Assembly: GCA_031549105.1 (NCBI GenBank)
Contig: JAVBQK010000151.1
Span: forward strand, 1-39,211
Reading direction: 5' to 3'
DNA: 39,211 bases
From: Avichristensenella sp031549105
GTDB lineage: Bacteria; Bacillota; Clostridia; Christensenellales; Aristaeellaceae
Position numbers and translations under genes: made by a program. This document shows positions 7,241 to 14,687 of the stretch, piece after piece. The notes below the pieces were generated by a model. It was not told the origin of the DNA, ran no database searches, and was given only the letters and a program-made list of their open reading frames with translations. The stretch's first letter is position 1. Every line of letters begins with the position of its first letter.

Positions 7241-8719
7241 TCATTTCTTTCGCTCCAGCGATTCGGGGATCAGCCCAGTGGAATAGTTCAGCTGCGGCAC
7301 CTCATAATCCGGCTCCTCGCGCTGGCGGGTGTAGCCGGTATAGTCCCAGGAAGGCGGGTTCAGGGGCGGCTTGTTCCACGGGCGGTTTTCCCAGTAATAC
7401 CCGCGGAAAGGATCGCGAATCGCGTTCATATGGTCCAGAAGCCGCGCATGCAACGCCCCGCGCACATCGGCCAGCGAGGCGTCGTCAATGCGGTTGCGCA
7501 CCTCATACGGGTCATCCGCGAGGTCGTATAGCTCGTCGCTGGAAAGCAGGTTGATCACCAGCTTATGCCGCCCATCGAATATGCAGCGCATCGGCTGGAA
7601 GCCGCCGAACCCATCGTGGTCGGTCTCGTAGCGCCCAAACTCAATGAACACATCGCGGCGATCGGGCTTTTCCTCCGCCGCCAGCATCGGCAGCAGGCTC
7701 TCGCCCTGTAGCATCATCGGCTTTTCGAAGCCGAAAAAGTCCCATACGGTCGCCGCGACATCGATGTGCGATACCGGCGTATTCACCACACCCTCGCCAA
7801 AGCCGCGCAGGATGAACGGAATATGCGCGATCTCCTCGTATGCCGCAGGGCCCTTTGCGTACAGGCAGTGCGACTGCGTCATGTCGCCGTGGTCGGAGGT
7901 ATACAGCACCTTGTGGTCGGATAGCAACCCATCTGCCGCCGAGACGACACGGCCAATTTCGCTGTCGACATAACCGTTGCACCCGAATAGCCAGGGCGCA
8001 CGAAGTTCCAGCGCCTCCCGGTCCTCGGTGAGGCGCGGCCCGGCCCAGACGCGCTGGTGCTCCGGCTTTCCCTCCAGCGTATCGTACACGTTGGGCCGCT
8101 TGGGCAGGACGAAATCCTTATACATCGAAGCATACGGCTCAGGGCACAGCGATGGATCGTGTGGCTCGTCAAAGCTCAGGACGAGGAAAAAGTCGTCGTT
8201 CGCATGCTCCTGAAGGAACTGAATCGCCCGGTCAGCGCAGCGGCGGCCAAAGGTGAATGAGGCCGGAATATCCTCACGTTCCATGGAGAAGGGGTCGCGG
8301 GATTTCACCCGGTCCGCCTCGGAAAGCTCGTCCAGGTAGTTGCGCATGTCGTACCAGTACTTGGGGTCCCAGCCGGGCGGGCAGACGCCCAGGCCGAAGT
8401 AATCGCCGCCGTCCAGGTGCCACTTGCCGATGTATCCAGTGTGGATGCCCTTGTCCGTCAGCCGCTCGCCTATGCTGCGCACATTCAGCGCCGGCGCATT
8501 GCAGTTGGCAAATGCACCGCTGAGACAGGGATACTGCCCGGTGAACAGCGCCGCGCGCGCGGGGCCGCACACCGGTTGCACGGTATAGGCATTGGTAAAG
8601 CGCACGCCCTGCGCCGCCAGCGCGTCGATATGGGGCGTCTTGATGCCCACATCCTCATAGCAGCTGACCATATCCAGGCGCTGCGTGTCGGTCATGATCA
8701 TGATGAACTGTCTGGGCAT
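7241..8719 (-). CDS. Type I (formylglycine) sulfatase, predicted cytoplasmic
   Basis: A predicted sulfate-ester hydrolase of 492 aa. The C-x-P-x-R modification motif is CGPAR (Cys51 to become formylglycine), followed by ALFTGQ. Metal-binding segments include the N-terminal IMIMTDTQRLD (Asp11) and the later YTSDHGDMTQSH. GKWHLDGGDYFG fits the family. There is no signal peptide: the protein starts directly with the first beta strand, so it probably works inside the cell. Cys-type sulfatases need an activating enzyme (anSME in anaerobes), not encoded here. The gene starts 3 bases after the permease stop with AAAGGAG ahead, so it shares the transporter operon. The substrate is presumably the imported sugar; this is inference from context. 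Confidence 0.92.
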   Translation of the reverse strand: MPRQFIMIMTDTQRLDMVSCYEDVGIKTPHIDALAAQGVRFTNAYTVQPVCGPARAALFTGQYPCLSGAFANCNAPALNVRSIGERLTDKGIHTGYIGKWHLDGGDYFGLGVCPPGWDPKYWYDMRNYLDELSEADRVKSRDPFSMEREDIPASFTFGRRCADRAIQFLQEHANDDFFLVLSFDEPHDPSLCPEPYASMYKDFVLPKRPNVYDTLEGKPEHQRVWAGPRLTEDREALELRAPWLFGCNGYVDSEIGRVVSAADGLLSDHKVLYTSDHGDMTQSHCLYAKGPAAYEEIAHIPFILRGFGEGVVNTPVSHIDVAATVWDFFGFEKPMMLQGESLLPMLAAEEKPDRRDVFIEFGRYETDHDGFGGFQPMRCIFDGRHKLVINLLSSDELYDLADDPYEVRNRIDDASLADVRGALHARLLDHMNAIRDPFRGYYWENRPWNKPPLNPPSWDYTGYTRQREEPDYEVPQLNYSTGLIPESLERKK

Positions 8720-8722
8720 TGT

Positions 8723-9592
8723 TTACTCCTTTAGGCCGCCGCCGGTGACGCCGGCAATGATTTTCTCCGATAGGAAAACGTAGAGAACAAATGTGGGCAG
8801 GAAAACGATCATCACGCCTGCGAACAGCTCCGCCCATTTGCCGTTGATCGACAGGCTCTGCACCAGGTTCTGCAGGCCGACCGCCAGCGGGCGTATTTTC
8901 GCCTCCGTGGCAAAGATCGTCGCGATGAAGAACTCATTCCAGATGCCCATGAACAGGAAGATGCCCACGGTGATCAGGCCCGGCTGGGCCAGTGGGAACA
9001 TGATCCGAAAGAAAGTAGCGATGGGGGAGCAGCCGTCGATGGCGGCGGCCTCTTCGTATGTCTTGGACAGCGTGGCGAAGAAACTCAGCAAGAAGAAAGC
9101 GCAGAACGGCACCTGCAGGCAGATGTAGAGGATCATCAGTGTAATGCGGTTGTTGAGGATGCCCAGGTTCACCGCCAGTGAGTACAGCGGCAGGATCACC
9201 ATGACGCTGGGGATGCTCAGTGCGGTGACGATCATCGTTCGAAGCGCTTTGTTATAGAAGAAGCTGAACCGGGAGAGCGCATACGCGCACGGTGCGGCCA
9301 CTAGGATGATGCCTGTCACCGACACCACCGAGTAGAGAATGCTGTTGAGGAAGTAACCGGACATGTTGCCCTTTGTCCACGCGTAGGAATAGTTTTCAAA
9401 GTGCAGGCCGGAGGCGAGCACGTTGCCGGTGAAAATCTCCTTGGTGGTGGAGAGCGATGCCAGCACGATCCAGCCCACCAATACCACCGTGAACGCAAGC
9501 CAGATGAAGATCAGCAGGTATCCGGGCAGCATGCGCAGTTCTTTCTTGATCTTGAAGGGTTCTTTGTATTGCTTGTTTGCAGCGTCCGCCAT
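8723..9592 (-). CDS. CUT1 sugar ABC transporter permease, MalG type
   Basis: An inner-membrane subunit of a carbohydrate importer, 289 aa with about six membrane segments. The cytoplasmic EAA loop that contacts the ATPase is seen as EEAAAIDGCSPIATFFRI. The C-terminal SEKIIAGVTGGGLKE matches the usual end of MalG-type permeases. It follows the MalF-type gene by 15 bases, with AAAGGAG ahead of the start. No ATP-binding subunit is encoded in the locus; a shared MsmK/MsiK-like ATPase elsewhere is the usual solution. Confidence 0.94.
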   Translation of the reverse strand: MADAANKQYKEPFKIKKELRMLPGYLLIFIWLAFTVVLVGWIVLASLSTTKEIFTGNVLASGLHFENYSYAWTKGNMSGYFLNSILYSVVSVTGIILVAAPCAYALSRFSFFYNKALRTMIVTALSIPSVMVILPLYSLAVNLGILNNRITLMILYICLQVPFCAFFLLSFFATLSKTYEEAAAIDGCSPIATFFRIMFPLAQPGLITVGIFLFMGIWNEFFIATIFATEAKIRPLAVGLQNLVQSLSINGKWAELFAGVMIVFLPTFVLYVFLSEKIIAGVTGGGLKE

Positions 9593-9607
9593 GGTCTCGC
9601 TCCTTTC

Positions 9608-10525
9608 TCAGAAGGTTACTTCGTCGTCCTTGAGGAACAGGTTGATCGCGCCGAAGACGACCAGCGCAATCGCCATGATGACCACGCAGACCGCCGCGCC
9701 ACGCCCGGCGTTCAGCGGCACATCCGCTGTGTTGGCCTCCCCAAAGACGGTCCTGAGCATGTAGTATACCGGCGTCATAACCCCCGGTTTTGGCGTCCCT
9801 GGCCCGGTGAACATCAGCGACCAGACATAGAAGCCCAGCGCGCCCGTGGTCCAGAAGGTCAGCGTCGTCTTGAACACGCCGCGCAGCAGCGGCACGGTGA
9901 TGGTAAAGAAGCTGTGCACCACGCTGGAACCTTCCAGCATGGCGGACTCGTAAAGGTCTCCGGGAATCTTCTCGATGCCCGAGATGTAGATCAGCATATA
10001 GTACCCGACCGCCCCAAAGCAGAACGCGAGCAACATGGAGGAAAAGATATTGTCGGCCGATGTCCATTGATAGGCGGCGAGGGTATTGAGGCCCAGCGCG
10101 CTGAACAGGTTATGGAACAGGCCGTAGCGGGTGTTAAACGCGTAATGAATCCACATGTTGGCCAGGGCCACGGCGGAGATAATATTCGGCAGGTAGATCG
10201 CGGCGCGGAAGAAGGATTTGAGCCGCACGCCCGATGTCAGGATGACCGCGAAAGTAATCGCGAGGATGTTGATGGCGATGCCGCCGAAGAACCAGATGCG
10301 AAACACGTTTACCAGGGACGTGCGAAACAGGTTCGCGCTGAACAGGCCGGTGAAGTTGTCGACGCCGACAAACACCCAGTCCTTCATCTTGCTGACGATG
10401 TTGTTGATGTTGAAGAAGCTCATGAGGAAGGTGCGGGCCACGGGGTATGCATACACAAGCGCGAAACAGAGGATTGCAGGCAGGGTGAACGCGACAATCA
10501 TCACGCGCTGACTCTTTTGATACAT
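9608..10525 (-). CDS. CUT1 sugar ABC transporter permease, MalF type
   Basis: The partner membrane subunit, 305 aa, about six membrane segments. The EAA loop reads ESAMLEGSSVVHSFFTITVP and the N-terminal segment has AILCFALVYAYPV, typical for the family. The start is placed at ATG 10525, which has AGGAGAGGAG about 8 bases ahead; an earlier in-frame ATG at 10552 would include that ribosome binding site in the coding region. It follows the solute-binding gene after an intergenic stem-loop. Confidence 0.94.
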   Translation of the reverse strand: MYQKSQRVMIVAFTLPAILCFALVYAYPVARTFLMSFFNINNIVSKMKDWVFVGVDNFTGLFSANLFRTSLVNVFRIWFFGGIAINILAITFAVILTSGVRLKSFFRAAIYLPNIISAVALANMWIHYAFNTRYGLFHNLFSALGLNTLAAYQWTSADNIFSSMLLAFCFGAVGYYMLIYISGIEKIPGDLYESAMLEGSSVVHSFFTITVPLLRGVFKTTLTFWTTGALGFYVWSLMFTGPGTPKPGVMTPVYYMLRTVFGEANTADVPLNAGRGAAVCVVIMAIALVVFGAINLFLKDDEVTF

Positions 10526-10556
10526 GGAGCAGGCTCCTCTCCTGGCTATCATGGGA

Positions 10557-10586
10557 ATCTCCCCCTTGCGGATGCAAGGGGGAGAT
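10557..10586 (-). other. Intercistronic 13-bp stem-loop between binding-protein and permease genes
   Basis: A perfect 13-bp inverted repeat (10557-10569 with 10574-10586) with loop GGAT. No T-run follows on the minus strand, so it is probably an mRNA-stabilising or partial-readthrough structure. Confidence 0.75.
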
Positions 10587-10604
10587 AATTAATTACTGGA
10601 AACC

Positions 10605-11876
10605 TTAGTTCATCGTCGCATCCTTGCAGAGCTTGATGAATTCTTCCGCCGTGATCACGCCGCCGCAGAGGTTCTGCAGCTGGGCCGCGATGACCGGGGC
10701 CACATCGGAGTTCGCGCCGATGCGGAACGCCCACGGCACGTTGACGGTGGTGCTGTCCAGGATGGACTTGCCAGCCGCGATCAGCTTCGGCCACGGGGTA
10801 TCCAGCGCGGCGGGGGCGGCGTTGGTGTTCTCGGACATCATGGTGTCATACTTGCCGGTGGTCAGGAACATCGCAAACGCGACGGCCGCTTCGGGGTACT
10901 TGGTGGTATTAACGACCTGGATCACCTGCATGCCCAGCGTGTTGTGGGTGTTGTCCAGCGCCGCGCCTTCGGGCGACGGGAACGCGAACGCGCCCCATTC
11001 GAAGTCCGCACCGGTCAGCTCAACGCACTCATTGGGCATATAGGAGGCAACCACGTACATCGCCGCATCGCCAAGCGCGACGTCATTCTGGCCCTGCGGG
11101 AACACGTTGGAGGAGACGTTCGGGGAGAAGTAGCCTTCCGCGGCCATGTACTCCATCGCCTGCGCGGCCTTGAGCACGCCCGGGTCGTCCCACTTCGCGC
11201 CGGTCTTGTCCAGCACCATTTCGCGGTTCCAGTCCATGCCCATCAGGCGGCCCAGGTACATCGCGAAGGGCAGGTTGGCATAGCCGGAGTCAAGGGAGAA
11301 GGGGATCTTGCCCGCGTCCTTGATCTGCTTGCACAGGTCCATCAGCTCTTCCCAGGTCTCGGGGACCGTCGTCACGCCCACTTCGGCGAAGACTTCCGGG
11401 TTGTACCAGATGCCGACGATGTTCGGCTGGTAGGGCAGGCCGTGCACCAGACCGTCGGTGGACTGGTCCTTGACAGCCTGAATCAGCGCGGGGTTGGCAA
11501 ATTCCGCATAGGTTTTGCCGCCCAGCACGTCCATGGGCTTGTCAAACCATTCGGACATTTCCAGGCCGTAGGCGCTGTAGTCCACGATGACACGGGCGAT
11601 CTGGCCGTCCCAGATATCCACGGTCTGCGCATCCAGGTTGGTCATGATGGTGTCGGCGATCTTGCGGCCCATCCAGTCCACGCTGATCTTGACATCAGGG
11701 TAGATCTCGGTGAACTCGGCGATGGCTGCTTTGATGACATCAGCCTGCGCGTCGGTCTCATTCCACAGCGACATGTACTTCAGTTCGCCCGCGAGCTTGG
11801 GGGCTTCGGCGCTTCCTGAGATAAACGGCACGACCGTCATCATCAGGACCAGCAGCAGCGCTAGGGTGCGTTTCAT
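10605..11876 (-). CDS. Extracellular sugar-binding protein of the CUT1 ABC importer
   Basis: The substrate-capturing subunit, 423 aa, family 1 solute-binding fold. A clear signal peptide (MKRTLALLLVLMMTVVPF) ends near a SGSAEA cleavage region. There is no lipobox cysteine, so membrane anchoring is not by the usual lipoprotein route. Recognisable segments include YMSLWNETDAQADVIKAAI near the mature N-terminus, VGIWYNPEVFAEVGV and the helix with TWEELMDLCKQIKDAG. The start at 11876 has AGGAGG 8 bases ahead; longer in-frame extensions run into the promoter. First gene of the leftward glycan operon, divergent from the AraC regulator. Confidence 0.94.
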   Translation of the reverse strand: MKRTLALLLVLMMTVVPFISGSAEAPKLAGELKYMSLWNETDAQADVIKAAIAEFTEIYPDVKISVDWMGRKIADTIMTNLDAQTVDIWDGQIARVIVDYSAYGLEMSEWFDKPMDVLGGKTYAEFANPALIQAVKDQSTDGLVHGLPYQPNIVGIWYNPEVFAEVGVTTVPETWEELMDLCKQIKDAGKIPFSLDSGYANLPFAMYLGRLMGMDWNREMVLDKTGAKWDDPGVLKAAQAMEYMAAEGYFSPNVSSNVFPQGQNDVALGDAAMYVVASYMPNECVELTGADFEWGAFAFPSPEGAALDNTHNTLGMQVIQVVNTTKYPEAAVAFAMFLTTGKYDTMMSENTNAAPAALDTPWPKLIAAGKSILDSTTVNVPWAFRIGANSDVAPVIAAQLQNLCGGVITAEEFIKLCKDATMN

Positions 11877-11939
11877 TGTGATTTCCTCCTTCATACTCCA
11901 CGCGCCGGCATGAGTGTTAACGCGTGGGTTTGTGCATTC

Positions 11940-11969
11940 ATTATATAGAAACGCCCAAGGTTTTGTACA
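11940..11969 (-). promoter_or_regulatory. Predicted promoter of the glycan operon (weak -35)
   Basis: On the minus strand a perfect -10 TATAAT (11945-11940) is preceded at 18 bases by TGTACA (11969-11964), only 4 of 6 to consensus. A good -10 with a poor -35 suits activation by the divergent AraC protein. Confidence 0.5.
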
Positions 11970-11990
11970 TGGATCATGAGGAACGAAATA

Positions 11991-12019
11991 TGGACAAATC
12001 AATACAGGGGTGGTATGCT
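11991..12019 (+). promoter_or_regulatory. Predicted promoter of the AraC-type regulator gene
   Basis: TGGACA (11991-11996), 17-base spacer, TATGCT (12014-12019), each 5 of 6 to consensus. It lies about 20 bases from the divergent operon promoter. Confidence 0.6.
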
Positions 12020-12052
12020 CTATAGCAAAAGGCGTAAAAGGGGAGCAGGAAG

Positions 12053-12910
12053 ATGCTTGATGTTGTCGGTCGGCTGTATCCCACCATGGAGATCGATACC
12101 CCGCGCGACGATTGTTCGCTGAAGGTGATCAGCTGCGGGCACTACATGCTCATCAACCGCCAGGAATGCGAGGTCTGGCGGCCAAACGGGCGGCAGGATT
12201 ATCAGCTGCTGTATATCCATGCGGGACAGGCGTTTTTTGAGGCTGATGGGCAGATGCGAGCGGTGCAGAGCGGCTCGATCGTGCTGTACCAGCCCAAAGA
12301 GCCCCAGCACTATTATTATGTGCTGCCCGACCATCCGGACATCTATTGGCTGCACTTCACCGGCGCGGAAGCAAAGCAGACACTGGCCGCGTTTGACCTC
12401 TTCGATAAGCGTATCTTTAGCGTTGGAATCAGGGACGAGTATTGCGCGCTGTTCGACCGTATCGTCCAGGAACTGCAGCTCAAGCATCCGTTTTATAGCG
12501 AGCTTGCCGACGCCTACTTCCGTGAGCTGCTCTGCCTGATGTCCAGGGAGGCGACAGGCAAGGCGGACGGCCGCGTACCGCGCACAGAAGTGGTGGAGGA
12601 AGCCGTGCGCCTCTTCCATACCCAGTTCAACCGCCCATTCAGCGTAGCGGAATATGCGGAGGATTGCGGCCTGAGCGCCTGTTGGTTCACCCGGCAGTTC
12701 ACCCGCCAAATGGGCGTCAGCCCGCAGCAATACCTGACCGATGTGCGCATCAGCAAAGCGCGTGAACTGCTCACATCCCCCGGCAGCATCAGCGAAATTG
12801 GCGCGATTGTCGGCTACCAGGATCCCCTGTATTTCAGCCGCATTTTCAAGAAGCACACTGGCTATTCGCCGCGCGCCTACCAAAAGATGATGACGACGGG
12901 GGGGATGTGA
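12053..12910 (+). CDS. AraC family transcriptional regulator
   Basis: A 285-aa transcription factor. The N-terminal half is a cupin-like sensory domain (DYQLLYIHAGQAFFEAD, then GSIVLYQPKEPQHYYY), as in sugar-responsive AraC proteins. The C-terminal 100 residues hold two helix-turn-helix units: SVAEYAEDCGLSACWFTRQF and the signature region SISEIGAIVGYQDPLYFSRIFKKHTGYSPRAY (split here for description). It is divergent from the ABC/sulfatase/GH112 operon, the standard place for the dedicated activator. The GGGGAGCAGG site precedes ATG 12053. The inducer is unknown. Confidence 0.93.
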   Translation: MLDVVGRLYPTMEIDTPRDDCSLKVISCGHYMLINRQECEVWRPNGRQDYQLLYIHAGQAFFEADGQMRAVQSGSIVLYQPKEPQHYYYVLPDHPDIYWLHFTGAEAKQTLAAFDLFDKRIFSVGIRDEYCALFDRIVQELQLKHPFYSELADAYFRELLCLMSREATGKADGRVPRTEVVEEAVRLFHTQFNRPFSVAEYAEDCGLSACWFTRQFTRQMGVSPQQYLTDVRISKARELLTSPGSISEIGAIVGYQDPLYFSRIFKKHTGYSPRAYQKMMTTGGM

Positions 12911-12939
12911 GAAGGGAGACGGGGGAATGAGGGGTAACA

Positions 12940-13225
12940 CTGGGGGACGCTGTCCCCCAGGCCCCCTGCCAGGAGGCATCTGCCCGGGTTTTCCTATTGT
13001 CGCGCTGCTACGCATCGCTCTGTAGGAAAACCAACCTTCGCCGCATTTGATTCCGCCACTGGCGGAATGCGGCTCAGGTTCCCCTGGACCTCCGACATTT
13101 CGCCTGCGGGCGGGAGGTTTTTTACGTAGATGCAGAAAACACAACCCGCCCGCAGGCGAAACGTTGGGTTTCCAAAGGGCAAGGCCCTATGGTAGGGGGT
13201 CCAGGGGGACACAGTCCCCCTGGCG
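12940..13225. repeat. Mosaic hairpin repeat, copy C, with nested palindromes
   Basis: The longest copy lies between convergent genes. It starts with a 9-bp stem with loop GCT (12940-12960) and has an outer CGCCTGCGGGCGGG / CCCGCCCGCAGGCG stem around 13101-13160. A further stem with arms AGGGGGAC and GTCCCCCT lies around 13203-13221. Compared with copy B, extra palindromes sit after the AGGAGGCA module: GGTTTTCCTA/TAGGAAAACC (12987-13032) and TTCCGCC-ACT-GGCGGAA (13051-13067) inside CCGCATT/AATGCGG. Its right part (from about 13122) also encodes the last 36 residues of the patatin gene. Confidence 0.8.
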
Positions 13226-14141
13226 TCCCTCTCCTCTCCCATGCCTCAATCCTCGTCAGTGCCTGTCGCCCCTCGGCGTGCCCTTCGTCATAGAGCGCCA
13301 GGAGCTTGGCGGTGTCGTTGGCGGAGGTGTCTACGGATAGAGGTTCTAGTGGGCGGATGATTACGGCTTTGCCTTCGCGCTCCAGCTGCTCACATAGCGC
13401 TAGCTGGCGCTTGTATATGTCGTGCCGGGCCATGATTGTCTCGATTAGTTTGGGGTACTTGCTGTATAGGGTCTTTAGGGCTTTTTGGTGGCGGAATGGG
13501 CTTTTGACGTAGCCGGCGTTTCGCGTTAGCACGATGACGTGCCGCGTGTTGCCGTCGGCGATGGACTTTTCGATCGGAATTGGGGCGCTCGTGCCGCCGT
13601 CCAGCAGCGCGTGTCCGGCATAGCGGACGATGGGAGAGACTACTGGCATTGAACAGGAGGCCTTGAGCACGTCAAAGCCGCCTTTATACGCGTCTTTTTC
13701 GAACCACAGCGGCGCGCCTGTTTCGCAGTCGGTCGCGCCGGTCAGGAAACGACCCTCACAGTGCTGGAATGCCTCGGTGTCCCAGAACACGTGGCGCGTG
13801 GGGATTTCGCCGAAGATGAAATCATAGCCGAACAGGGAGCGATGCCGCAATAGGTTGCGCTTGCTCAGATAGCGCGGGTCGCTCACGTAGTGCTCGGCAA
13901 TCTGCCTGTTGCGCCCCTTTTGCCCGGCGATGTACGAGCAGGCGTTCGCCGCGCCTGCCGATACGCCGATGATGTACGGGAACATCCAGCCCTCGTCCAT
14001 GAACGCCTCAAACACGCCCGCGCTGTAGAAGCCGCGCGTGCCGCCGCCCTCCAGCACCAGCGCTGTTCCTTCCGGGAGCATGCGCGTGTGCGCTGTGCTG
14101 GCAATGGGCTGCAGCGCGTACTTGGTCGCTTGTTTTTGCAT
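13122..14141 (-). CDS. Patatin-like phospholipase with repeat-derived C-terminal tail
   Basis: A predicted cytoplasmic lipid acyl hydrolase of 339 aa, RssA/YjjU-like. The oxyanion motif is EGGGTRGFYSAG (residues 31-42), the nucleophile elbow GVSAGA (Ser61) and the catalytic Asp is in LLDGGTSAPIPIEK, so the Ser-Asp dyad is complete. The family-like part ends near IEAWER; the last 36 residues (from RGTPGGLCPPGPP) are encoded by repeat copy C, and the stop lies in that repeat's hairpin loop. The start is two bases from the hxlR stop with a ribosome binding site inside the hxlR end, so the two genes are translationally coupled. Substrate unknown. Confidence 0.9.
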   Translation of the reverse strand: MQKQATKYALQPIASTAHTRMLPEGTALVLEGGGTRGFYSAGVFEAFMDEGWMFPYIIGVSAGAANACSYIAGQKGRNRQIAEHYVSDPRYLSKRNLLRHRSLFGYDFIFGEIPTRHVFWDTEAFQHCEGRFLTGATDCETGAPLWFEKDAYKGGFDVLKASCSMPVVSPIVRYAGHALLDGGTSAPIPIEKSIADGNTRHVIVLTRNAGYVKSPFRHQKALKTLYSKYPKLIETIMARHDIYKRQLALCEQLEREGKAVIIRPLEPLSVDTSANDTAKLLALYDEGHAEGRQALTRIEAWERRGTPGGLCPPGPPTIGPCPLETQRFACGRVVFSAST

Positions 14142-14143
14142 CG

Positions 14144-14548
14144 TTACGCCTCGTCCCTCTCCGGCCGGGCGCTGTGGCAGTGACAGCCGCTCGGCTCGGT
14201 AATCATGGTGCAGTTGGGCGTTAGCCCGGAGTTTTCCAGCAGCGCCGTTCCCCAGGCGAACATTGCCTCCAGGATGGGCCGCAGACTCTCGCCCTTTCCC
14301 GTCAGCGCGTACTCGACCTTTGGCGGCACGACGGGGTAGACCGTGCGGGAAACCAGCTCGTCGCCCTCCAGCTCACGCAACTGCTGCGTGAGCATCTTTG
14401 GCGTGGCCTCGGGCACCAGCCTCCCCAGCTGGGAGAAGCGCATCGTTTGGCCCATCAGGTGCCAGAGGATCAGCGCCTTATATTTGCCGCCGATCAGGCG
14501 CAGTGTCGCCGATACGGGACAGTTGTAATTTTTCCCGCTTGGTTCCAT
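14144..14548 (-). CDS. HxlR family transcriptional regulator
   Basis: A 134-aa winged-helix repressor or activator. The N-terminus has the family cysteine (Cys10 in YNCPVSATL), then LIGGKYKALILWHL, the recognition helix region RFSQLGRLVPEATPKMLTQQL and the wing ending in VEYALTGKGESL. Extra C-terminal residues include a CHCH cluster that could bind metal or sense redox state. It is divergent from the copper ATPase gene with overlapping promoter boxes, and it is the first gene of a pair with the patatin. Control of one or both sides is likely; the signal is not known. Confidence 0.92.
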   Translation of the reverse strand: MEPSGKNYNCPVSATLRLIGGKYKALILWHLMGQTMRFSQLGRLVPEATPKMLTQQLRELEGDELVSRTVYPVVPPKVEYALTGKGESLRPILEAMFAWGTALLENSGLTPNCTMITEPSGCHCHSARPERDEA

Positions 14549-14584
14549 GCATTCGCCGCCTTTTACAGTATCGTTTTGGGTACT

Positions 14585-14612
14585 ATATTACACAATAGTG
14601 CGTTCTTGTAAA
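14585..14612 (-). promoter_or_regulatory. Possible promoter of hxlR-patatin
   Basis: On the minus strand TTTACA (14612-14607), 16 bases, TAATAT (14590-14585). The -35 box coincides with that of the divergent copper ATPase promoter. Confidence 0.4.
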
Positions 14613-14621
14613 AAGTGCGTT
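14597..14621. promoter_or_regulatory. Direct repeat flanking the shared -35 region (possible operator)
   Basis: AGTGCGTT occurs at 14597-14604 and again at 14614-14621, 17 bases apart, bracketing the overlapping -35 boxes of the two divergent promoters. It may be a regulator site; weak call. Confidence 0.35.
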
Positions 14622-14633
14622 ATCTGCTACAAT
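14606..14633 (+). promoter_or_regulatory. Predicted promoter of the copper ATPase gene
   Basis: TTGTAA (14606-14611), 16-base spacer, TACAAT (14628-14633). The gene starts at 14688. Confidence 0.5.
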
Positions 14634-14687
14634 GATAGCAGGCGGTGGCGGACTTGTCAATCGCGCAGCCTGAAAGCGGGGAGTTCG

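Noticed and set aside
6052..7554. 500-codon plus-strand frame across GH112 and the sulfatase end
   Set aside because: It spans two convincing minus-strand genes and a terminator; composition is that of a shadow frame.
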